Below, one piece after another: positions 56,524 through 64,000 of a stretch of 64,000 nt of DNA. Position 1 is the first letter of the stretch, and every line of letters starts with the position of its first letter. A program made the position numbers and the translations under genes. The stretch is from Deltaproteobacteria bacterium YD0425bin51 (GTDB taxonomy: Bacteria > Desulfobacterota > Desulfobacteria > Desulfobacterales > YD0425bin51). The stretch spans positions 1 through 64,000 of the forward strand of contig PDZS01000009.1 in assembly GCA_002753225.1 (NCBI GenBank). Reading direction: 5' to 3'. The notes below the pieces were generated by a model. It was not told where the DNA came from and did not search any database. It was given only the letters and a program-made list of their open reading frames with translations.

Positions 56524-56985
56524 ATGATTATGCCGCTTATGGATGATACAGACAGAGTTCTTTTAAACAGAATACAATCTGATTTTCCAGTAACATATAG
56601 ACCATATCTATCTATAGCAGAAGATCTAGGCTTAACAGAAGAAGATGTTATAGCAAGGCTTCAACGGCTTAAAGCATCAGGAATTATAAGAAGAATCGGC
56701 GGAAATTTTGTCCCTAAAAAAATAGGTTTTGTAAGTACTCTATGCGCTGCAAAAGTTCCTGAAGATGCAATTGATTCTTTTGCAGCTATTGTTAACTCCT
56801 ATCCAGGAGTCACCCATAATTATTATAGAGATTACACTTATAACATTTGGTTTACTTTTATTGCTCCTTCTATGGATGAAATAGAAAAAAACCTTAAAGA
56901 AATTTCTAATAAAACTGGAATAACAAATATTTTAAATCTTCCATCCATAAAAGTCTTTAAAATCAAGGCACAGTTCAATTTATAA
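56524..56985 (+). CDS. AhbA/AhbB-like siroheme decarboxylase subunit (Lrp/AsnC fold)
   Basis: HTH plus AsnC-like domain, GIIRRIGGNFVPKKIGFVSTLCAAKVP...VTHNYYRDYTYNIWFTF. Confidence 0.8.
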   Translation: MIMPLMDDTDRVLLNRIQSDFPVTYRPYLSIAEDLGLTEEDVIARLQRLKASGIIRRIGGNFVPKKIGFVSTLCAAKVPEDAIDSFAAIVNSYPGVTHNYYRDYTYNIWFTFIAPSMDEIEKNLKEISNKTGITNILNLPSIKVFKIKAQFNL

Positions 56986-57010
56986 ATTATAACATGATTT
57001 AACAGATTCT

Positions 57011-57154
57011 GTAGTGTAAATTAACATGTTGGACAGTTATAAAATTTGAAAAATGCACCTTTCACTGTAGAGACGCACGGCCGTGCGTCTCTACTTAGAA
57101 TTGGCACTTATTCTAAGTAGAGATTCAAATATTCAAGATGTTAATTTACACTAC
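57011..57154. mobile_element. ~144-bp MITE inserted at the 3' end of the purH-like gene
   Basis: TIR gtagtgtaaattaacat / atgttaatttacactac; flanked by acatgatttaacagattc at 56992-57009 and 57153-57170; contains gtagagacgcacggccgtgcgtctctac. Confidence 0.85.
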
Positions 57155-57818
57155 ATGATTTAACAGATTCAAATGTTTTTGAATTTAAATAATTAGATAT
57201 TGCAGTGTCATAGTCTGCTGTATGTGTAAATGCTTTTTTAGCTAGGTTAAATCTCATCTCCAGAGACAACATTCCACTGTTTTTTTTCATATGAGAAATA
57301 ATCATTTCATAATCTCTTGGATCTACAATTGAGGCAACTCTTAAATAATTTTTAGCTGCTGCGCGGATCATGCAGGGTCCGCCAATATCGATATTTGTCC
57401 TTGCATGTTCAACTGTTGCATCTTCTTTTTTAATGGTTTCTTTAAAAGGATAAAGGTTTACAATAACCATATCAATAGGCACGCTAAGGGTTCGTTTTAA
57501 ATCTTCCATGTGATGTTCGTTATATTTTTCTGTAAGAATCCCTAAATAAATTTTAAAATCTAAGGTCTTAACTAAACCTCCTTGAGTTTCAGGCTGTCCT
57601 GTATATTCTGAAACAGAGGTTAGGGAGTGAGATCCTTTTTCTCCTAAAATCTCCTTTAATTTAGAATAAGTGCCGCCTGTTGAAAAAAATTTAATGTCTG
57701 GATTAATTTCTATCAAATTGGGAATAAGAGTTTCTAAATTTTTTTTATCAGAAACACTGACAAGTACATGCTCTATTTTAACAAAATCATCAATATCCCT
57801 TACAATATTTAAGCTCAT
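57141..57818 (-). CDS. Stand-alone IMP cyclohydrolase (PurH N-terminal domain)
   Basis: ALVSVSDKKNLE-like start, FSTGGTYSKLKE, VSEYTGQPETQGGLVKTL, NIDIGGPCMIRAAAKN. Confidence 0.88.
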   Translation of the reverse strand: MSLNIVRDIDDFVKIEHVLVSVSDKKNLETLIPNLIEINPDIKFFSTGGTYSKLKEILGEKGSHSLTSVSEYTGQPETQGGLVKTLDFKIYLGILTEKYNEHHMEDLKRTLSVPIDMVIVNLYPFKETIKKEDATVEHARTNIDIGGPCMIRAAAKNYLRVASIVDPRDYEMIISHMKKNSGMLSLEMRFNLAKKAFTHTADYDTAISNYLNSKTFESVKSCSVN

Positions 57819-59773
57819 TTTTGATTCCTTCCTTTTGAAAGTGCAGTTGAAACAACTTTATATAATTCATTCTTTGAAAATGGTTTAAATACAACGCCTG
57901 AAATTCCCAGCGAATCAGTTTTTTCATCGTTTATAATCCTGCTGCTATGTCCTGTTATAAAAACAACAGGAATATCTGCACGTATTTTTAAAATTTCTTT
58001 AGCCAAATCCTCGCCATTCATATTAGGCATTTCTATATCTAAAAGAACTAAATCAAATTTATCTGGATTATTTTTAAAAATTTCTAGGCTTTCTAAACTA
58101 TTTTCTTCAAAAGTAACTCTATAACCTAACAGCTCTAATAATTTTCTACATATAGTTCCTACCATTTCTTCATCATCAACTAAAAGGATATTAGCGCTAT
58201 TTAAAATTTTTTCTTCAATATTTTTTTCTGGCTCATAATAAGTGTCTAAAGCTCTAGGAAAAATTATGCTGACATCTGTCCCTTCTAAAACTTTACTTTT
58301 TACATAGATAAATCCGTTATGATTTTTTACTATTCCATGAGTAACAGATAAGCCCATTCCAAGACCTTTTCCTACATCCTTTGTTGTAAAAAAAGGATCA
58401 AAAATTCTATCCTGAATGTTTTCATTTATTCCATAACCAGTATCTGATACAGATAATTGAACATAAGAACCTTTTTCAGCTCCGTTAAAATTTTTTTTTG
58501 ATTGTTTTTTTAATTCTAAATTACGTAGCTCTATTTTTAATAAACCTCCCTGCGGAGTCATGGAATCAATTGAATTTGCAACAAGATTTAAAAGTATTTG
58601 CTGGATTTGTACTCCATCTGCTAAAACAGACCATGTATCAGGCTCTATTTGATATTTTAATTCAATATTAGAAGGTAGAGAAGGTTTTATAGAACTAACT
58701 GTCTCTTTAATAATTAATCCTATTGAGATATTGGATTTACTGGTGTAATGTTTACAAGAAAATATAAGTATTTGGTTTACTAAATCTTTTGCCCGCCTGC
58801 AAGCTTTCAAGACACTTTTTAAACTCTCTTTTGCAGGGCTATCTTCTGGAACTTCATTATAAAGAGCTAACTGAGTATATCCAACAACTATACTTAAAAT
58901 ATTATTGAAATTATGAGCTATCCCTCCAGCTAATGTACCCATAGTCTTCATCTTATTCATTTCAATAAGATTTTCTTCTAATTCTTTACGACTTGTTATG
59001 TCTCGTGCAACCCATATTACCTTATCTTCTGAAATAGGTGAAACTTTAGCATCAAACCAAAATTTTTTTTCTCTTACCAATGTGTTATATTCAAAATGTA
59101 ATGTATCTTTTTTTCTTAGACTTTCATGGATTTTTTCTAAAAAATAATCTGCAAGACTTGTTGGCAAGACTTCATGCACAGTTTTGGATAATAGTCCACT
59201 ATTTTGATTATACAAAAGAGTAGGAATTGTGGGTGCTATTTTTATATATCTTCCTTCATTATCAAATATAATAACAACAGCGTCCATAGCCTTAAATAAT
59301 GATAATAATTCGTTTTCTGTTTCCTTTCGCTTTAGAATTTCATTTTGAAGTTCTTTATTTTTTTGTTTTAGTGTTTTATCAAGTCTATATAGAGAAATAT
59401 GAGTTTCTACACGTAACAATAATTCTTCAGAATGAAATGGCTTAGTTATATAATCAACTCCCCCAACAGATAATCCTTTCACCTTTGATTCTAAATCATC
59501 TAATATTGTCATAAAAATCAAAGGAATGTCTTTTGTTTTTTCATCCTTCTTTAATTCTTCGCACACATCATAGCCTGTTTTGTCTTGCATCATTACATCC
59601 ATCAATATCAGATCAGGCGGGTCTTTTTTTACAAGTTTAATTACCTTGTCAGGATCATATGTGTAAGTGACTTTATAACCATTATGAGATAATATTCCTT
59701 CCAGATATTCTATTATACTTGGAGTATCATCAACAGCTAAAACATGCCCTTTATACAAATTATTTGTTTCCAT
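57815..59773 (-). CDS. Hybrid histidine kinase REC-PAS-HisKA-HATPase-REC
   Basis: AGGIAHNFNNIL H-box, DTGYGINENIQDRIFDPFFTT, two receiver domains. Confidence 0.93.
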   Translation of the reverse strand: METNNLYKGHVLAVDDTPSIIEYLEGILSHNGYKVTYTYDPDKVIKLVKKDPPDLILMDVMMQDKTGYDVCEELKKDEKTKDIPLIFMTILDDLESKVKGLSVGGVDYITKPFHSEELLLRVETHISLYRLDKTLKQKNKELQNEILKRKETENELLSLFKAMDAVVIIFDNEGRYIKIAPTIPTLLYNQNSGLLSKTVHEVLPTSLADYFLEKIHESLRKKDTLHFEYNTLVREKKFWFDAKVSPISEDKVIWVARDITSRKELEENLIEMNKMKTMGTLAGGIAHNFNNILSIVVGYTQLALYNEVPEDSPAKESLKSVLKACRRAKDLVNQILIFSCKHYTSKSNISIGLIIKETVSSIKPSLPSNIELKYQIEPDTWSVLADGVQIQQILLNLVANSIDSMTPQGGLLKIELRNLELKKQSKKNFNGAEKGSYVQLSVSDTGYGINENIQDRIFDPFFTTKDVGKGLGMGLSVTHGIVKNHNGFIYVKSKVLEGTDVSIIFPRALDTYYEPEKNIEEKILNSANILLVDDEEMVGTICRKLLELLGYRVTFEENSLESLEIFKNNPDKFDLVLLDIEMPNMNGEDLAKEILKIRADIPVVFITGHSSRIINDEKTDSLGISGVVFKPFSKNELYKVVSTALSKGRNQK

Positions 59774-59800
59774 TTTGCCCCTGTATTATTTTATTCATTA

Positions 59801-59903
59801 GTCTGAACACGATTGATAGGATTAAAAGATGTACAAGATTCAATACATTGATTTCACCTTTAAAATCCTGGCAATCATTTAATCTTAAAAATCGTGTTCA
59901 GAC
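59801..59903. repeat. Palindromic element family 2, copy 2
   Basis: gtctgaacacgatt...aatcgtgttcagac, ~103 bp. Confidence 0.88.
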
Positions 59904-59909
59904 AAAGTT

Positions 59910-60476
59910 TTAAGCCCAAAAATTTTTTAATTCAATTTCTATATCATGAAATGGTTCTGCGCAAGCTTTATCGTCATCGCTAAAAAAATCAAGCAAAGAC
60001 CATTTACCTGACGCAAGTTTAAATATTTCTAAAGTTTTCTCTATTGGATTCACTAACCACAGAAAAGAAACTCCAAATTTAGCATATATAGGCATCTTCT
60101 TTTTTCGATCATGTTTATTTGTTTTAGGAGATAATACTTCACATATCCAATCAGGCGCTATTGATGTCCAATTTTTTTTTGGAAGCTCCGGCATTCTTTC
60201 TTTTTTCCAACCTGCCAAATCTGGTACTACAGTATCTGATTTAGATTCACTAAACTTTATTTCTGGTTCATCTAAAATTATCCAGCCTCCAGGACCACCT
60301 ATACCAAAACGATAAGGTCCAATAATCTGCCAGCCTATAATTGAAGCAGCATTGCTGTGTCTATAAGATGGTCTTGGCATTGCGTAGAGTTCGCCATCTA
60401 TTATTTCACCTATCATATTTTCTGGAATAGTGTATAAATCTTCGTAGTTAGCATTTGTTTTGATTGGTGTTAACAT
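59910..60476 (-). CDS. Uma2 family putative endonuclease
   Basis: GEIIDGELYAMPRPSYRHSNAA...VPDLAGWKKERMP...PDWICEVLSPKTNKHDR. Confidence 0.88.
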   Translation of the reverse strand: MLTPIKTNANYEDLYTIPENMIGEIIDGELYAMPRPSYRHSNAASIIGWQIIGPYRFGIGGPGGWIILDEPEIKFSESKSDTVVPDLAGWKKERMPELPKKNWTSIAPDWICEVLSPKTNKHDRKKKMPIYAKFGVSFLWLVNPIEKTLEIFKLASGKWSLLDFFSDDDKACAEPFHDIEIELKNFWA

Positions 60477-60504
60477 CTTTTGGTTCTTCCTTGTCTAATG
60501 TCTC

Positions 60505-62877
60505 TTAATTAAGTTGCCTCTTTATTGCTTCTGCCAATTCTTTCATAAAAATAGGCTTTGTAAGGTATTCCCGAATCCCTATTGACTTTGCCTTTTCTTC
60601 ACTCATTGCTTCACTGAAGCCTGTACAAAGAATAATAGGAATATCAGGACGTATTTTTAATATTTCTTTAGACAGCTCAAAACCTGACATCTTTGGCATT
60701 GTCTGGTCTGTTATAACAAGATCAAATTTATCAGGGGCAGATAAAAAGGCTTTTAGTGCTTCTTGGCTGTCTATACTTGAAAATACTTCATAGCCAAGAA
60801 GCTCTAAAATGGATTGTTCCATTTCTATAATATAAATTTCATCATCAACTATAAGTATAGTCCCTTCTCCTGTTGGAATAGGTTCAACATTATTGTTCTC
60901 AGATATATCTTTAGCACTAGATTTAGGGAGAAATATATTAAAAACGCTTCCTTTATTTTGTTCACTATCTACAGTTATCAAGCCTCCGCAGTTTTTTACG
61001 ATTCCATATACTAACGAAAGACCTATTCCAGTTCCTTCTCCAATAGGTTTTGTAGTAAAATAAGGCTCAAAAATATGAGATTTAACATTTTCATCCATAC
61101 CATGTCCGGTATCTGAAACTGTTAGATGTAAATATTCGCCGGTTTCTAAGTAACCGTCCATAAGTTTTCCTGCAACATGGATTCCCACTTCCGTGGGAAT
61201 GACGTCATTCCCGCGAAAGCGGGAATCCAGAAAAACTTGTGGTTGGTTACTTATAGCATGTTTTGCTGTGAAATCAGCATCAAGATTTGTTTCTGATAGA
61301 CTGATTTCCAATAGCCCGCCTTTTTCACGCATGGCGTAAGCGGCATTTATACACAGATTTAATAATATTTGATGAATTTGGGTAGGATCAGCAATAGTTT
61401 TACTTGAATACGCTTTTTTTGAAATTTGTTCTTTGATTTCTATGTTTGATGGTAAAGATGCACGCATAAATTTAACGATTTCTTTTATAATAATGCTCAC
61501 TTGAACAGGAATAGCTTCTTGTTCAGATTGACGGCTTAATGCAAGGATTTGTTTGACAAGATCTTTTGCTCTATGTGTTGATTTTAAGATTGTTTCTAAA
61601 GGTTCTTTTAGAACATTTTCTTCTGTAATATTAGACAAAGCCAGTTCAGTCCACCCAAGAATAGGAGAAAGTATATTATTAAAATCATGGGCAATCCCTC
61701 CTGCTAATTTCCCTATTGCTTCCATCTTTTGGGACTGACGGATCTGATTTTCAAGTTTATGTTTCTCTCTCTCAGCATATTCGCGATCATCTTCACGTTT
61801 CTTAAGTGCTTCAGCCATTATGTCAACAGATTGAGCTAAAAATCCTATTTCTCCTCCTCTATCATAATTTAAACCAGTTCTAACATTAAAGTTCCCTTCT
61901 CCTATTTGTTTAACTGCATTAACTAGTCTTTTTAATCTGTTTACAATGCTTATATCACCAATAATCCATGCTCCAATAAGGGCTAAAACAAAGGCTATTC
62001 CTAACATTAAAATATTTATTTTCAGCTCTTTTTCGGGGTTAGAAAGAATATAATTTTCAGGAACACCAAGTCTGATATAAATATATGGTTTTTCGTCTTC
62101 TTTAAGCCGTAATCTTTTAAAAGCGTAAATACGGCGGTTACCATCTATTCCTTTGGCATAATATGTTCCTTTTTCAAATTCTCCATTAACATTTGTCCAG
62201 TGTTCTTCTCTAACTTTCTTTCCTATAATTTTAGTGCCGTTATATAAAGCTGGAATGCTGTATAATATAATACCTTTATGATCACTTATACTCAAAACAA
62301 AATCTTTAGGAAGGTTAAATTGACTTAAAAATTTTTCATATCTGTCTAACTTAAATCCAGTAACAATAACAGCATTTATTTTTTTATCATTGGCAAATAC
62401 TGGATATGCAAAAGAAATTGCAGGTGCATTGAATATTTTACTAATTATATATTCTCCTGATGAAAATTCTCCTGTTTTAAGTACTTCTTTAAAATTTTTT
62501 CTTTCTGAAATATTAAAAGGCTTAAAAGGGAGAGCAGAAGAAAAGACATTACCGTCAATATCAGCTAATGCTATAGAATTATGGAAAGGGGTATTGTCTA
62601 ATACATCTCTAAAAAGATTATTGCATGCTTCTACATTTTTATTTTTAACCTCAGGGAACTGGGAAAGGGTCATTAGCATCTGTTTTGTGCTTAGTGTAAT
62701 AGTTTCTTGAATATTTGACAGGCTTTCAACTGTTTCAAGAAGACTTACAGTTTCAGACTTAATTTCCGCTTTTCTATGAAGTATCGAATTATAAAGAATT
62801 ATAAACAAAGCAGGGAGAGTTGAAAGAATTGTTAAAAGTATTAGCCTTGCGCGGATTGATATTTTTAATCTTTTCAC
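60505..62877 (-). CDS. Membrane hybrid histidine kinase (Cache-HAMP-HisKA-HATPase-REC)
   Basis: LAGGIAHDFNNILSPILGW, DTGHGMDENVKSHIFEPYFTTK, C-terminal REC; interrupted in-frame by palindromic element copy C. Confidence 0.92.
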   Translation of the reverse strand: MKRLKISIRARLILLTILSTLPALFIILYNSILHRKAEIKSETVSLLETVESLSNIQETITLSTKQMLMTLSQFPEVKNKNVEACNNLFRDVLDNTPFHNSIALADIDGNVFSSALPFKPFNISERKNFKEVLKTGEFSSGEYIISKIFNAPAISFAYPVFANDKKINAVIVTGFKLDRYEKFLSQFNLPKDFVLSISDHKGIILYSIPALYNGTKIIGKKVREEHWTNVNGEFEKGTYYAKGIDGNRRIYAFKRLRLKEDEKPYIYIRLGVPENYILSNPEKELKINILMLGIAFVLALIGAWIIGDISIVNRLKRLVNAVKQIGEGNFNVRTGLNYDRGGEIGFLAQSVDIMAEALKKREDDREYAEREKHKLENQIRQSQKMEAIGKLAGGIAHDFNNILSPILGWTELALSNITEENVLKEPLETILKSTHRAKDLVKQILALSRQSEQEAIPVQVSIIIKEIVKFMRASLPSNIEIKEQISKKAYSSKTIADPTQIHQILLNLCINAAYAMREKGGLLEISLSETNLDADFTAKHAISNQPQVFLDSRFRGNDVIPTEVGIHVAGKLMDGYLETGEYLHLTVSDTGHGMDENVKSHIFEPYFTTKPIGEGTGIGLSLVYGIVKNCGGLITVDSEQNKGSVFNIFLPKSSAKDISENNNVEPIPTGEGTILIVDDEIYIIEMEQSILELLGYEVFSSIDSQEALKAFLSAPDKFDLVITDQTMPKMSGFELSKEILKIRPDIPIILCTGFSEAMSEEKAKSIGIREYLTKPIFMKELAEAIKRQLN
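61147..61253 (-). repeat. In-frame palindromic element copy C
   Basis: taagtaacc...ggttactta; encodes VFLDSRFRGNDVIPTEVGIHVAGKLMDGYL inside the HATPase domain. Confidence 0.92.
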
Positions 62878-62901
62878 AATAACTCTTCCTTGAATGAATT
62901 A

Positions 62902-62992
62902 TTAATTTAAATCTATCCAAATCATCTGTAGACTCTTAAGGTTTTTAAAATTAGGATCACCAGACACAAGAATCAATATAAGCTAGTTTCAT
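62902..62992 (-). pseudogene. Collapsed PIN-domain toxin remnant
   Basis: MKLAYIDSCVW then TGA; alternate frame continues ILILVSGDPNFKNLKSLQMIWIDLN*, which looks like a PIN C-terminus; ATGA overlap with the upstream antitoxin. Confidence 0.6.
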
Positions 62993-63207
62993 CCTGTCTC
63001 CTTGTACGTTTTTAAATCCATAAGAATATCTTCATGTGTTTTTCTAGGGAAATCAAGTTTATCAGCTTCTTCAAATATATGTTCTATTTTTTTCCAACCT
63101 GATTCTTCTTCAATTTCTTGTATCAAAATTCTCTTTCCCCATAAAAAGTTAGGAATTGGAGTTTTTAATATCCCATTTTTGCTTACTTCTGCATGTAAGA
63201 TCATATT
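62989..63207 (-). CDS. Orphan antitoxin-like small protein
   Basis: MILHAEVSKNGILKTPIPNFLWGKRILIQEIEEE...; ORF track start 63270 falls in a repeat, so the likely ATG is near 63205. Confidence 0.5.
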   Translation of the reverse strand, partial: NMILHAEVSKNGILKTPIPNFLWGKRILIQEIEEESGWKKIEHIFEEADKLDFPRKTHEDILMDLKTYKETG

Positions 63208-63230
63208 TATCCTCCTTGTTTTTTTTAGCA

Positions 63231-63252
63231 GAGACGCACAGCCGTGCGTCTC
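63231..63252. repeat. Short palindrome gagacgcacAgccgtgcgtctc, shared with the 57067-57094 palindrome
   Basis: Near-identical to gtagagacgcacggccgtgcgtctctac. Confidence 0.7.
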
Positions 63253-63259
63253 TACATTA

Positions 63260-63751
63260 TTAAACTTCACTTGCCGGACGAAATGTCATTGCTGCTTTTT
63301 TTAGCTCCATATCAGAGAGTACGCGGTCTATGTCCAGAATAATTAAAAACTTATCATCTTGTTTCCCCATACCTTTGATGAAATCAGTATTTATTTTTGT
63401 TCCAAGCTGGAGAGGAGGTTCAATCTGGTTTTGATCAAGATCAATTACTTCTTGTACAGAATCAGCTAAAGCTCCCATAAGTATTTTTTTATCATTTATC
63501 TCAAGCTCTACAATAACAATACAGGTGTCAACAGTCTTCTGGATTGCACTCATTCCAAGTTTAAGTCGTAAATCAATTACAGGAACAACATTGCCCCGAA
63601 GATTAATCACTCCACAAATGAAATCAGGCATTCTAGGAACTTTAGTTATAGCAATATAATCAAGTACTTCTCTAACTTTAGAGATTTCAAGTGCAAAACA
63701 TTCTTCTCCTAAATTAAAGGTTAGATATTGTTTTAGCTCATTTAAGCTCAT
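63260..63751 (-). CDS. cheW: Chemotaxis protein CheW
   Basis: YLTFNLGEECFALEISKVREVLDYIAITKVPRMPDFICGVINLRGNVVPVIDLR. Confidence 0.95.
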   Translation of the reverse strand: MSLNELKQYLTFNLGEECFALEISKVREVLDYIAITKVPRMPDFICGVINLRGNVVPVIDLRLKLGMSAIQKTVDTCIVIVELEINDKKILMGALADSVQEVIDLDQNQIEPPLQLGTKINTDFIKGMGKQDDKFLIILDIDRVLSDMELKKAAMTFRPASEV

Positions 63752-63768
63752 AACAGACCCTCCTCCCT

Positions 63769-64000
63769 CTATGATATAAGTTTGGGTTGTGATTTTTTAC
63801 GAATTCTTGATATGTTTTCTTCCTGTTTTTTAACTTTGAAGAATGCTGATACTCCCTGTAATTGATCAGCTTGACTTGACAGCTCGTTTGTTGTAGAAGC
63901 CATCTCTTCAATTGCTGCCGAGTTTTCCTGAACAACTTCATCTAACCTTTTTATGGCTTGGGCAATCTGATTAATTCCTGTAGCCTGACCATCGCTTGAA
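63769..64000 (-). CDS. Methyl-accepting chemotaxis protein, C-terminal part (runs off the window)
   Basis: SSDGQATGINQIAQAIKRLDEVVQENSAAIEEMASTTNELSSQADQLQGVSAFFKVKKQEENISRIRKKSQPKLIS*; not in the ORF track, which shows a different frame here. Confidence 0.85.
   Translation of the reverse strand, partial: SSDGQATGINQIAQAIKRLDEVVQENSAAIEEMASTTNELSSQADQLQGVSAFFKVKKQEENISRIRKKSQPKLIS

Noticed and set aside
63738-63941. 67-aa minus-strand ORF
   Set aside because: Wrong frame over the MCP C-terminus; the correct frame reads ...VVQENSAAIEEMASTTNELSSQADQLQGVSAFF... to a TAG at 63769

Overview
AT-rich 64 kb chromosomal window, probably from a Desulfobacterales-type sulfate reducer. This lineage is inferred from a DsrC, a Sec-containing HdrA/MvhD electron-bifurcation operon and an AhbA/B-type regulator-like siroheme decarboxylase. 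Main blocks: (1) a nitrogen-assimilation locus (GltB-like FMN protein, divergent glnD-glnB-glnA); (2) signalling genes (receiver, tandem GAF and GAF-GGDEF proteins); (3) a P-loop NTPase/TPR pair; (4) a purA/tadA/NlpC/glycan block; (5) a large AT-less (trans-AT-like) modular PKS locus, about 20.9-40.3 kb, with two megasynthases separated by a PAS gene, a repeat-rich small protein and an AbiEii-like nucleotidyltransferase pair; (6) an MCP, cytochrome c biogenesis system II and an M16 peptidase; (7) an hdrA-mvhD-flx-like operon with dsrC, in which hdrA and mvhD each contain an in-frame UGA followed by a hairpin at SECIS distance, so both are truncated or split in the ORF track; (8) hybrid histidine kinases, CheW and MCP. 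The most unusual non-gene signal is a ~107-bp palindromic repeat family. It lies in-frame inside protein-coding genes (two PKS KR-ACP linkers, a histidine-kinase ATPase domain and the N-terminus of the second PKS) and adds the peptide LDSRFRGNDVIPAKxGI(H/Q)xxGKLxxxY. Three further MITE/palindrome families, a MITE insertion with an apparent 18-bp target duplication at the purH 3' end, and a collapsed PIN-toxin scar are also visible. No CRISPR array or rRNA was seen. All calls are by reading only; no searches were run.
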